64,000 bases of DNA, from the NCBI GenBank assembly GCA_964463135.1, contig CAYXBA010000006.1:1-64000 (forward strand). Reading direction: 5' to 3'. How positions within the stretch are numbered: the first letter of the stretch is position 1; each line of letters begins with the position of its first letter. A program made the position numbers and the translations under genes. The stretch comes from UBA6898 sp964463135. Lineage in GTDB: Bacteria > Nitrospirota > Thermodesulfovibrionia > Thermodesulfovibrionales > UBA6898. The notes below the pieces were generated by a model. It was given only the letters and a program-made list of their open reading frames with translations, was not told the origin of the DNA and did no database searches. Positions 7,901 to 15,824 of the stretch are shown here, piece by piece.

Positions 7901-10030
7901 TTATCTCCTGATCCGGAGAATGCCTTCCATCTGGCTTATCTTGTGCATAAGCGATTTGAGCTGGGTGAGATCCTTCACCTCTATGACCAGGGTTATATGA
8001 CCTTTTTTGTCCTGGGTCGATGATGCCTCCAGATGGACAATATTGATGTTGAGCGACGAGATAAGGGCGCTGAGATTTGCGAGGATGCCGGGTTTGTCAA
8101 CGGTCTCGACATAAAGCCTTGTGTTTGCGGTGATCTGTGCGGACGGCTGCCATTCAACGTCCACGAGCCGCGCGTGCTCGACCTCAAGCCGTTCAAGGTT
8201 CAGACAGTCCTTCCGGTGGATCGTAACGCCTTTGCCGATCGTGACAAAGCCGACCAGGCTGTCGCCAGGCACCGGGAAGCAGCACTTGCCCGTATGATAG
8301 AGGATATCGTCAACGCCCTTGATGCTGATGCCTTTATGTTCCTTGGCCGGCTTCCGGACCTTAACTGCCTCTTCTTCGGTCACTTCCTTCCCGGGCCTGA
8401 GACGATTGATCACCTGATGCGGGGTGATCTTGCCGAAGCCGACAGCCACAAAGAGCTCTTCGAGATTGCCTACGCCAAGGGCCTTTGCTACGTCCAGTAT
8501 TTCGTCCGATTTCATCAGTGCGTGGCTCATGCCATGTTTCCTGAAGTCATTCTCAAGAAGCTTGATGCCGAGTTCAACGCTCTGTGCGCGTTCTTCTGCC
8601 TTGATCCACTGCTTGATGCGCGTCTTGGCCCTCTGCGAGACGACGAACTTGAGCCAGTCCCTGCTGGGGCCGTGTGTCGGCGAAGTGATGATCTCGACCG
8701 TGTCGCCGTTCCTCATCTTGTATTTCAGCGGCACGATCTTGCCGTTGATCCTCGCGCCGACGCATTTGTGGCCTATCTGGGTATGAATGCTGTACGCAAG
8801 ATCAACCGGCGTTGAACCGAGGGGCATCTCTTTTACCTCGCCTTTGGGTGTAAAAACATATACCACCTCTGGCACGACCTCTCCCTTGAGTGCTTCGAGA
8901 AAATCGACCGCATTCGGTTCATCCTTCTGCACCTGTACCAATTCCCTGAGCCAGGTAATATACTTGTTGTTGTTCTCGTCAATGGTCCCTTTTTCCTTAT
9001 ACTTCCAGTGAGAGGCAATGCCCTGTTCAGCCACCTTGTTCATCTCGTCAGTGCGTATCTGAAATTCTACCCGCTCTCCCTTGGGGCCGATGACCGTCGT
9101 ATGCAGGGACTGATACATGTTCGACTTGGGCACGCCGATGTAGTCTTTGAATTTCCCGGGTATGGGTGTCCAGAGGGAGTGAATGATGCCGAGGATCGCG
9201 TAGCAGTTGGCATTGGTGTCCGTAATGATCCTGACGCCGATGACATCATGGACCTCCTCAAAGGTGATCCGCTGCTTCTGCATCTTCTGGTAGATGCCGT
9301 AAAAGTGCTTTACCCGCCCCTTGACCCTGCCGGGAAGCCCCTCTTCCTTCAGCTGCTGTTCGATCAGCGTAACGACTTCCTTTATGTATCCTTCCTGCTC
9401 TTCCCTGCGCTTTGCGACCTTTTTGACCAGGTCATCGTAAAGCTGGGGCATGAGATATTTAAAGCTCAGGTCCTCAAGCTCGGTCTTCAGCCATCCGATA
9501 CCGAGCCTGTTCGCTATCGGTGCGTAGATCTCAAGCGTCTCGGCCGCTATGCGCTGCTGCTTGGCCTCAGGCAGGAACTGGAGCGTCCGCATATTATGAA
9601 GCCGGTCAGCGAACTTGATCAGCATGATGCGGATGTCCTCTGACATGGCAAGCAGCATCTTCCTGAAGTTCTCGGCCTGTGCCTCCTGCTTTGTCCGGAA
9701 TTCGACCTTGGCCAGTTTTGTGAGACCTTTTACGATAAAGGCGATCTCTTTTCCGAAGATGATCTTGATGTCATCCATCGTAACTTCCGCATCTTCGACC
9801 GTATCATGGAGCAGTCCGGAGGCGATCGAAAGCGTGTCCATCCTCATGTCGGCAAGGATATAGGCAACAGCAAGGGGATGGTTGATATACGGGGAGCCTT
9901 CGCTTCTTTTCTGGCTGCAATGGGCCTCGCGCGAGAAATGATATGCCCGCTGCACGGATTTGAAATCCGCGTCCTGACTGTAGGTGCGGACCTTGCCGAT
10001 GAGCCCGGTTAAGGATAATGTCTCAGACAT
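7901..10030 (-). CDS. spoT: Bifunctional (p)ppGpp synthetase/hydrolase (RelA/SpoT family)
   Basis: Makes and degrades the stringent-response alarmone in the cytoplasm. The 709 residues carry, in order: an HD hydrolase domain with H51 and the intact HDTVED motif (75-80), so hydrolysis is likely active; the synthetase domain (GVRIITDTNANCYAILG, KFKDYIGVPKSNMYQSLHT, EFQIRT); a TGS domain (VYVFTPKGEVKEMPLGSTPVDLAY); a conserved linker with a CCFPVPGD motif; and a C-terminal ACT domain. This is the single long Rel architecture usual outside gamma- and betaproteobacteria, implying one bifunctional enzyme. It is followed by tRNA-Leu and separated from recJ by a palindromic repeat. Confidence 0.95.
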   Translation of the reverse strand: MSETLSLTGLIGKVRTYSQDADFKSVQRAYHFSREAHCSQKRSEGSPYINHPLAVAYILADMRMDTLSIASGLLHDTVEDAEVTMDDIKIIFGKEIAFIVKGLTKLAKVEFRTKQEAQAENFRKMLLAMSEDIRIMLIKFADRLHNMRTLQFLPEAKQQRIAAETLEIYAPIANRLGIGWLKTELEDLSFKYLMPQLYDDLVKKVAKRREEQEGYIKEVVTLIEQQLKEEGLPGRVKGRVKHFYGIYQKMQKQRITFEEVHDVIGVRIITDTNANCYAILGIIHSLWTPIPGKFKDYIGVPKSNMYQSLHTTVIGPKGERVEFQIRTDEMNKVAEQGIASHWKYKEKGTIDENNNKYITWLRELVQVQKDEPNAVDFLEALKGEVVPEVVYVFTPKGEVKEMPLGSTPVDLAYSIHTQIGHKCVGARINGKIVPLKYKMRNGDTVEIITSPTHGPSRDWLKFVVSQRAKTRIKQWIKAEERAQSVELGIKLLENDFRKHGMSHALMKSDEILDVAKALGVGNLEELFVAVGFGKITPHQVINRLRPGKEVTEEEAVKVRKPAKEHKGISIKGVDDILYHTGKCCFPVPGDSLVGFVTIGKGVTIHRKDCLNLERLEVEHARLVDVEWQPSAQITANTRLYVETVDKPGILANLSALISSLNINIVHLEASSTQDKKGHITLVIEVKDLTQLKSLMHKISQMEGILRIRR

Positions 10031-10048
10031 AGCTTATTATACTGCGCT

Positions 10049-10166
10049 GGGCTTGTAAAAAGTCACCATGCTGCGTTGCGCTTCAAAACTCGTCACTGCG
10101 ACGTGCACATAGCACGCCTCATTCCTCATTTCTTGCCCGCCTTGCCTGCTTAATTTTTACAAGCCC
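10049..10166. repeat. 118-bp element with 13-bp terminal inverted repeats
   Basis: GGGCTTGTAAAAA (10049-10061) and TTTTTACAAGCCC (10154-10166) are perfect inverted copies flanking a non-coding interior. It fills the gap between recJ and spoT. Transcripts would form a long hairpin. It is related in layout to the element at 5023-5126. Confidence 0.75.
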
Positions 10167-10183
10167 GGCTAATTTTAGTCTTA

Positions 10184-11950
10184 TTATGCTGAGGGGCGAA
10201 GACCCTTCAGGACAAGCTGGATGCTTCTGTTGCCGTTCCAGTCATTGTAGGAGGGTGTAAAGACAGCATCGAAGATCGCTGCCTGGCTGAGGTCTTCAAG
10301 CAGATGGCCCATGTCCCATCCTATGGCATCAAAATACGACGCACTCTTTCTGAGCTTCATCTTCAGATGCCGGTCCTTCAGCACCTTGGGATACATGATC
10401 TCCAGTTCCCGGGCGCCGAGCAGAGGTTCCGGGTTGCCGAAACCAAAAGGTTCAAGCAGTTCAAGTTCGCGCATCAATTGTGTGTCCAGCTGATGCAGCA
10501 TCACAGGAGCATGTATCTCGAGGGTTGGTGCAAGATCTTTCTGCGCAATGTCCCTCTGTATGATCCGGCGCAGCCTTTGTTCAAAGACAGGGATGTCCTC
10601 TGCCCTGAGCTTCACGCCTGCTGCCTGCTTGTGGCCACCAAAGGATACAAGGAGGTCCCTGCATTCTGAAAGTCCTCTGCAGATATCGAACGCCGGGATG
10701 CTGCGGCTGGAGCCCTTTGCAATGCCGTTCTCAACAGAGAAGATAAAGGCAGGGAGATGAAAAGACTCAGCTATCTTTGATGCCACAATACCCAAAACGC
10801 CGGGATGCCATCCTTCTTTGGCAAGCACGATGACCGTGTCTGCCTCAATGCCTTTGAGCTGTGCAAGCGCCTCCTGGTAAACGATCTCCTCGATCTTCTG
10901 GCGCTCGCTGTTTGTCCGGCCAAGCCATGCTGCAAGATCATAGGCCTCCTGTTCCGAGTCAGAAAGAAGAAGCTTTACCACATCTGTTGCATCTCCTATC
11001 CTGCCTGCCGCGTTGATCCTCGGTACCATGGTGAAGGCAAGAAGCCCAGCCTTGACCTGTTTCTTGTCGAGTCCTGCGGCCTGTTTCAGCGCACGCATGC
11101 CGAGCCTGTTCCCGTCCTGAATATGCTGTATGGCCTCCTTGACGATGATCCTGTTCTCGCCGATAAGGGGGACCACATCAGCCACGGTGCCGAGCGCAGC
11201 AAGGTCCAGGAGCGGCAGAAGATCATCTTCAGAAAAAGCGATGTCGTTATCCATTGCCATTGCCTGGGCAATCTTAAAGGCAATGCCCGCGCCGCAAAGA
11301 ATGTTTAATATTGAAGGTTGAAGGTTTAATTTCGGATTGATTACGGCAACGGCATGGGGAACTATAAACTCAGTAACGCGTTCATGATTTTCTGTCGCAT
11401 CCCCTGAACCTTGAACCTTAACCTTTGAACTTTCTTTTCTTTCCGGCTCATGGTGGTCGGTGATGATCAGATCAATGCCCAGGCTTTTGGCATGCGCCGC
11501 AGCTTCAAAGGAACCGATGCCGCAGTCAACCGTTATGATCAGCGTGGCCCCGGCCTTTTGGGCCGTTTCTACGCCGACAATGTTGAAGCCATAGCCATGG
11601 GTCATCCTGTGCGGAATGAAATAGTGTGTATCCAGACCTGCGGTCCTGAGCGCGCTGACCATGATCGTTGTGGCGGTAAGTCCGTCTGCATCATAGTCGC
11701 CGTGAATGAAGACCTTTTCTCCCTGTCTGCGCGCATTCTTTATCCGGTCAACCGCTTCCCGCATGCCGGGAAGGTCAAAGGGGTCTGAAAGACCGGTGAT
11801 CCCGGGGTTCAGAAAGTCCTGCACTTCAGCCGGGGTCTTTATGCCACGATTGATAAGGATCTGCGAGAATACCGGGGATATGGATGCTGCACGGGAAAGG
11901 TAAGAAATAAATTCGGCGTTGGTCCGGTTCAGGAACCAACGCCTATGCAT
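10184..11950 (-). CDS. recJ: Single-stranded-DNA-specific exonuclease RecJ
   Basis: A 5'-3' single-strand exonuclease of recombination and mismatch repair. Motifs of the DHH phosphoesterase core are present: HGDYDADGLTATT (motif I, with alanine in place of the usual valine), VDCGIGS, and IITDHHEPE. A DHHA1/OB region occupies the C-terminal half, with SFGGHKQAAG. At 588 residues it is of normal length. Between the DHH motif and the IAFKIAQAM region the protein carries an insert encoded by heptamer tandem repeats (11304-11331 and 11403-11430). Downstream is a palindromic repeat, then spoT. Confidence 0.93.
   Translation of the reverse strand: MHRRWFLNRTNAEFISYLSRAASISPVFSQILINRGIKTPAEVQDFLNPGITGLSDPFDLPGMREAVDRIKNARRQGEKVFIHGDYDADGLTATTIMVSALRTAGLDTHYFIPHRMTHGYGFNIVGVETAQKAGATLIITVDCGIGSFEAAAHAKSLGIDLIITDHHEPERKESSKVKVQGSGDATENHERVTEFIVPHAVAVINPKLNLQPSILNILCGAGIAFKIAQAMAMDNDIAFSEDDLLPLLDLAALGTVADVVPLIGENRIIVKEAIQHIQDGNRLGMRALKQAAGLDKKQVKAGLLAFTMVPRINAAGRIGDATDVVKLLLSDSEQEAYDLAAWLGRTNSERQKIEEIVYQEALAQLKGIEADTVIVLAKEGWHPGVLGIVASKIAESFHLPAFIFSVENGIAKGSSRSIPAFDICRGLSECRDLLVSFGGHKQAAGVKLRAEDIPVFEQRLRRIIQRDIAQKDLAPTLEIHAPVMLHQLDTQLMRELELLEPFGFGNPEPLLGARELEIMYPKVLKDRHLKMKLRKSASYFDAIGWDMGHLLEDLSQAAIFDAVFTPSYNDWNGNRSIQLVLKGLRPSA
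11304..11430 (-). repeat. Two heptamer tandem arrays inside recJ
   Basis: Written on the plus strand, 11304-11331 reads TTTAATA, TTGAAGG, TTGAAGG, TTTAATT, and 11403-11430 reads CCTGAAC, CTTGAAC, CTTAACC, TTTGAAC. The second array is the complement of the GTTCAAG family in prmC. Together they account for most of an extra loop in the DHH domain. Confidence 0.8.
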
Positions 11951-11962
11951 AGAGACCGTGAT

Positions 11963-11983
11963 GGGTAATGAGTAATGGGTGAT
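11963..11983. repeat. Heptamer tandem array upstream of recJ
   Basis: Three successive 7-mers: GGGTAAT, GAGTAAT, GGGTGAT. It lies 13-33 bp before the recJ start, between secF and recJ, so it may be transcribed in the recJ leader. Confidence 0.65.
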
Positions 11984-12062
11984 CAGTGCAGGAATGAGAA
12001 GGCAGAGATCGCATCAGCCGACAGCTCAATGTGATCCCCGCCTCTCTGCGCATCACGGGTTG

Positions 12063-12974
12063 CTATTTCTTTGCAAAGGCTTTATTGCCGCCCCAGAGCA
12101 GTACGATCGGGCTTGCAACAAAGATCGATGAATAGGTGCCGACCAGAACGCCGAGGATCATGGCAAGGCTGAAGTCATGGAGCACTTCCCCGCCGAAGAA
12201 AAAGAGCGCGACCGACGTCAGAAGGACGGTGAGCGAGGTGACAATGGTCCTGGAGAGTACCTCATTGATGCTCAGGTTCATTACGCTGTCGACCGGGTCC
12301 TTCAGCCTTGTTTTGAGGTTCTCCCTGATCCGGTCAAAAACAACGACCGTATCGGTCAGAGAATATCCGGCGATCGTCAGGAGCGCGGTCACGAGGATCA
12401 GATTGATCTCCTTGCCGAGCAGAAAGAAGATGCCTAACACTGCGGTTACATCATGAAAGGTGGCAACGGTTGCGCCGACCCCAAAGTTGAACTTGAACCG
12501 GAATGCAATATATATCAGAATCAAGACGGCTGATACGAGGATCGCCATGCCGGCATCTGCGCGGAGCTTGCCGCCGACCTTCGGTCCGATCTCTGTCGTC
12601 GAATCCACGACAAATTTATTGTCCGGAAGCTTTTGGCCGATGATGGTCGTTATCTGCTCTGATACCTTGCCGAGCTGGATCTCGATATTCTTTGCCCTGA
12701 TCAGGATCTTGTTCTCGCCTGTCAGCTCCTGAAGGTCAAAGTCTTTCAGTCCGCCCTGTTCGAGTGATGTTCTGATGTCATGTACCTTTATCGGTTTTTC
12801 GAATTTCAGCTGCACTGCTGTGCCGCCGGCAAAGTCTATACCGAGGTTTGCCTTTCCATGGGCGATCTGGAACACGGCAAACAGGCCGATGATCGAGATG
12901 ATGCCCGAGAGAATGAAGGCAATATTCCTCTTGCCCATAAAATCTATGTTGGTATTCTTGACAAGTTCTAACAT
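12063..12974 (-). CDS. secF: Protein translocase subunit SecF
   Basis: An inner-membrane RND-like subunit that, with SecD and YajC, uses the proton or sodium gradient to help pull proteins through SecYEG. The 303 residues have a first transmembrane helix (about 18-37), a periplasmic P1-like domain beginning LGIDFAGGTAVQLKFEKP, and a block of five helices containing SLTDTVVVFDRIREN, the SecF signature. It lies 8 bp from the secD stop, so it is cotranscribed with yajC and secD. Confidence 0.96.
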   Translation of the reverse strand: MLELVKNTNIDFMGKRNIAFILSGIISIIGLFAVFQIAHGKANLGIDFAGGTAVQLKFEKPIKVHDIRTSLEQGGLKDFDLQELTGENKILIRAKNIEIQLGKVSEQITTIIGQKLPDNKFVVDSTTEIGPKVGGKLRADAGMAILVSAVLILIYIAFRFKFNFGVGATVATFHDVTAVLGIFFLLGKEINLILVTALLTIAGYSLTDTVVVFDRIRENLKTRLKDPVDSVMNLSINEVLSRTIVTSLTVLLTSVALFFFGGEVLHDFSLAMILGVLVGTYSSIFVASPIVLLWGGNKAFAKK

Positions 12975-12982
12975 GGCCGCTC

Positions 12983-14605
12983 CTATATGCTCAGCTTCTT
13001 GACGTCGCTGTTGGAATTGATCAGATCGAAAACTGACTTGGTGCCGATAAGGGCTGTATACAGGTTGATCATAACGCCGAGCCCCAGCGTGACCGCAAAG
13101 CCCTTGATCGGCCCGGTGCCGAATTGATAGAGAACCGCAGCGGTGATCAGCGTTGTGATATGAGAATCGAAAATGGTCCAGAACGCCTTTTTATATCCTG
13201 AGTCAACAGCAGAACGCGGTGTCTTGCCTGCACGCAGTTCATCTCTCATTCGTTCGAACATCAGCACGTTCGAGTCAACGGCCATGCCGATGGCGAGGAT
13301 GATGCCTGCAATGCCGGGCATGCTGAGCGTTGCGTTCAGTGATGCCATAGCCCCGAAGAGCAGAACGATATTCAGGATAAGGGCAAAGTCGGCGATGACG
13401 CCGGAGAGTCTGTAGTAGATGATCATAAAGATGGCAACGGCGATCGTGCCCGCGAGGCCGGCCATTTTGCCTGCTGCGATCGAGTCGCTGCCCAGGGACG
13501 GGCCGACGGTCACGTTCTGCAGCATTTTGAGCGGTGCAGGAAGTGCGCCTGCCTTGAGAACGATGCTCAGGTCCTTGGCCTCTTCCATGCCGTAGTTGCC
13601 GGTTATCTGGGCGCTGCCTCCCCCGATCTTCTCCTGGATCACGGGCGCTGAATAGACCGTATTGTCCAGGATGATCGCAAGGCGCTTCTTTACATTTGCG
13701 CCGGTCACTTCCTCGAACCTTTTTGCACCTTCAGGGTTGAAGGTGATCGATACATGGGGTGTACTGAACTGCGTGTCTAGGGTGACCTTTGCCTCGCTCA
13801 GGAGAGCGCCGGTGAGCATAGCTTCCTTTTTTACGAGGATCGGGAATTTCGAAACAGCACCGGTTTCCTTGTTCACCTTCTTTTCGAAAAGGATCTGGCT
13901 GTCTGCGGGTATCTTGTCCGCAAATTGGGTCAGTATCTTCTCCTCGTCGCCCAGTGCTACGGAAGACGGCAGCTGCGCAGCGAGCGGCGATTCGTCGTTG
14001 ACGATCTTGAACTCGAGCAGCGCGGTCTTGCCGATAAGATCTATTGCCCTTGCCGGGTCTTTTACCCCGGGAAGCTGCACCACGATCTCGTTCTGCCCCT
14101 GCCTGTGGATCGTCGGCTCAGCAACGCCGAACTGGTCTATCCTGTTCCTGATCGTCTCAAGCGCCTGGTTTGCCGCATTGTCTTTAATGAAGGTCTTCTC
14201 TTTTTCGCTCATTTTGAGCGTTGCCGTCTGTCCGGACTCGGACATCTCGAGGTTGTTGTATCCTTCCTTGAGCGCCTTCATGATCTCCGCAGAAGCAGGG
14301 GTTACTTCAATGTTCAGGCCGTTCTTTTTCACATCGGCCTGCAGTTTCCTTTTTTCGAACATCGATTTCATTGAGGCGGTATAACCCTCAACAGTATTGG
14401 CAACAGCCTTGTCCGATTCGACCTCATACACAAGGTGCAGCCCGCCCTGAAGGTCAAGGCCGAGGACGATGCCCTTGTTCGGCATATTCTTCTGCCACCA
14501 CTCAGGCATGCTCTTGAAAAAGGGTGTATTGGGCAGGGAAAAGACAACTGCTGCTGCAACAGCAAGCCCGATAAACAGGAATCTCCAGATAATGCTCTTA
14601 TTCAT
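12983..14605 (-). CDS. secD: Protein translocase subunit SecD
   Basis: Partner of SecF in the SecDF motor. The 540 residues start with a membrane helix, then VLGLDLQGGLHLVYEV, a large periplasmic domain with RIDQFGVAEPTIHRQG and NEIVVQLPGV, and a six-helix membrane block with AIGMAVDSNVLMFERMRDEL. The ATG at 14605 is preferred over a TTG one codon earlier because GGAGG lies six bases upstream of it. The order yajC-secD-secF is the standard operon. Confidence 0.96.
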   Translation of the reverse strand: MNKSIIWRFLFIGLAVAAAVVFSLPNTPFFKSMPEWWQKNMPNKGIVLGLDLQGGLHLVYEVESDKAVANTVEGYTASMKSMFEKRKLQADVKKNGLNIEVTPASAEIMKALKEGYNNLEMSESGQTATLKMSEKEKTFIKDNAANQALETIRNRIDQFGVAEPTIHRQGQNEIVVQLPGVKDPARAIDLIGKTALLEFKIVNDESPLAAQLPSSVALGDEEKILTQFADKIPADSQILFEKKVNKETGAVSKFPILVKKEAMLTGALLSEAKVTLDTQFSTPHVSITFNPEGAKRFEEVTGANVKKRLAIILDNTVYSAPVIQEKIGGGSAQITGNYGMEEAKDLSIVLKAGALPAPLKMLQNVTVGPSLGSDSIAAGKMAGLAGTIAVAIFMIIYYRLSGVIADFALILNIVLLFGAMASLNATLSMPGIAGIILAIGMAVDSNVLMFERMRDELRAGKTPRSAVDSGYKKAFWTIFDSHITTLITAAVLYQFGTGPIKGFAVTLGLGVMINLYTALIGTKSVFDLINSNSDVKKLSI

Positions 14606-14682
14606 CAATAACCTCCGCGAAATAGACTCAAATGATTTTTCCGGCCGATACCGGCCAATGAAGCATGGATATGCTGTATGGC

Positions 14683-15009
14683 TTACTCGTCCTCTTCTGT
14701 CCGGACAGAGGCAATAAAGCCCTTGCCGTATTTTACTCTTACGTTTTCAGCGATCTTGATAATGACCGTGCCCGGCTTGACCTCTTCCACGACACCATAT
14801 TCACCGCCGGTGGTGATGACCTTGTCCCCCTTTTTCAGGTTATCGATCATGGCCTTTGTCTCTTTGGCCCTTTTCTGCTGGGGCCTGATGAGCATGAAAT
14901 AGAAAATGACAAAGATGAGGATGAGAGGAAGGAATCCCATAAGTCCCCCGCCCTGTCCCTGTCCTGCCTGCGGGTTCGGGCCCATTGCATAAGCCAAGTT
15001 TGTAAACAT
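14683..15009 (-). CDS. yajC: Preprotein translocase subunit YajC
   Basis: A small accessory membrane protein of the SecDF complex. The 108 residues have an N-terminal Gly/Gln-rich stretch, one membrane helix (LMGFLPLILIFVIFYFMLI) followed by RPQQKRAKE, and a basic/beta C-terminal domain with GGEYGVVEEV. The start at 15009 is fixed by GGAGG six bases upstream; the frame is open further up but without conserved sequence. First gene of the yajC-secD-secF operon, divergent from rpmH. Confidence 0.93.
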   Translation of the reverse strand: MFTNLAYAMGPNPQAGQGQGGGLMGFLPLILIFVIFYFMLIRPQQKRAKETKAMIDNLKKGDKVITTGGEYGVVEEVKPGTVIIKIAENVRVKYGKGFIASVRTEEDE

Positions 15010-15095
15010 GAGACACCTCCGAAAGAAAATTAGTCTCATAATATACTCTCTCAGGGTTATTTTTATCAAGAATTGCATAATCCCGGCATCGCCCC

Positions 15096-15125
15096 TTGAC
15101 ATTCTGAAAAACCTATGGTTATAAT
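15096..15125 (+). promoter_or_regulatory. Sigma-70 type promoter of the rpmH operon
   Basis: A consensus TTGACA (15096-15101) and TATAAT (15120-15125) are separated by 18 bp, 19 bp before the rpmH start codon. It is the best promoter match I found in the window and drives rpmH-rnpA-yidD-yidC. Confidence 0.8.
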
Positions 15126-15144
15126 TCTCGCTCAGGAAAAAACT

Positions 15145-15285
15145 ATGGGAACATATACAACATTTCATCCACACACGAAAAAACAGAAGAGGACGCACGG
15201 CTTTCTCGTAAGAATGAGCACGGTCGGCGGCCGCAATGTGATCAAGAGGAGAAGGAAAAAAGGACGGAAAAGACTGGCTGTTTGA
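15145..15285 (+). CDS. rpmH: 50S ribosomal protein L34
   Basis: A 46-residue, highly basic protein of the large ribosomal subunit. The core KRTHGFLVRM followed by GGRNVIKRRRKKGRKRL is diagnostic. The amino end (MGTYTTFHPHTKK) differs from the usual MKRTYQPS form but keeps the aromatic-x-Pro-x-x-x-K pattern. It heads the rpmH-rnpA-yidD-yidC cluster often found near the replication origin. Its stop codon overlaps the rnpA start. Confidence 0.95.
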   Translation: MGTYTTFHPHTKKQKRTHGFLVRMSTVGGRNVIKRRRKKGRKRLAV

Positions 15286-15650
15286 GGAGAAGCCTTCTTC
15301 AAACACTGACTCGAAGAGGAGAATTCAAACACGTCTTTGAGCAGGGCCGTAAATTTCCTTCCCGTTACCTCATACTCTACGTGCATCCTAATGGCCTCGA
15401 ACAGAGCAGGCTCGGCTTTGTGGTCAGCAGAAAGGTCGGGAATGCCGTAACGAGGAACAGGATCAGGCGGCGTCTCCGGGAGATCTTCAGAAAGCTGTTG
15501 GCAGAAGCTGCCCTCTGCTCTGATATCGTTGTTGTAGCACGGAGCTCGGCTGCAGAGGCCGAGTTTTCTGACCTTGACCGGATCATCAACAGGGTCATAG
15601 CGGGACTAAAGCATGAAAATACTATTCATAGCGATCATCAGGCTCTATAA
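15282..15650 (+). CDS. rnpA: Ribonuclease P protein component
   Basis: Protein cofactor of RNase P, which removes 5' leaders from tRNA precursors. The 122 residues contain the RNR motif region RKVGNAVTRNRIRRRLREIF and GRKFPSRYLILYV near the front. The likely start is a TTG that overlaps the rpmH stop (TTTGA), indicating translational coupling, with no clear Shine-Dalgarno of its own. The 3' end overlaps yidD by 38 bp. Confidence 0.92.
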   Translation: MRRSLLQTLTRRGEFKHVFEQGRKFPSRYLILYVHPNGLEQSRLGFVVSRKVGNAVTRNRIRRRLREIFRKLLAEAALCSDIVVVARSSAAEAEFSDLDRIINRVIAGLKHENTIHSDHQAL

Positions 15651-15822
15651 ATATATGATATCACCCCTTTTTCCCTCCAGCTGCAGGTTCACGCCGTCCT
15701 GTTCTGAATATGCGATTGATGCGCTCAGGAAATATGGCGCATTGAAAGGCTCGGCCCTTGCGGCACGAAGGATCCTGCGATGCAACCCGTTTCATGAGGG
15801 CGGGTTTGACCCGGTCAAATAA
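15613..15822 (+). CDS. yidD: Membrane protein insertion efficiency factor YidD
   Basis: A 69-residue amphipathic protein at the inner membrane that aids YidC-dependent insertion. The three conserved cysteines lie in SSCRFTPSCSEYAIDAL and RRILRCNPFHEGGFDPV, the family signature. It overlaps rnpA and is followed 2 bp later by yidC, the usual order. Confidence 0.95.
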   Translation: MKILFIAIIRLYKYMISPLFPSSCRFTPSCSEYAIDALRKYGALKGSALAARRILRCNPFHEGGFDPVK

Positions 15823-15824
15823 CT

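Noticed and set aside
8033..8815. 260-codon plus-strand open frame opposite spoT
   Set aside because: Antisense to a well-conserved gene with no recognisable domain; it arises from the codon bias of spoT.
13662..14384. Long Ser/Phe-rich plus-strand open frame opposite secD
   Set aside because: Antisense shadow of secD with no family features or ribosome binding site.
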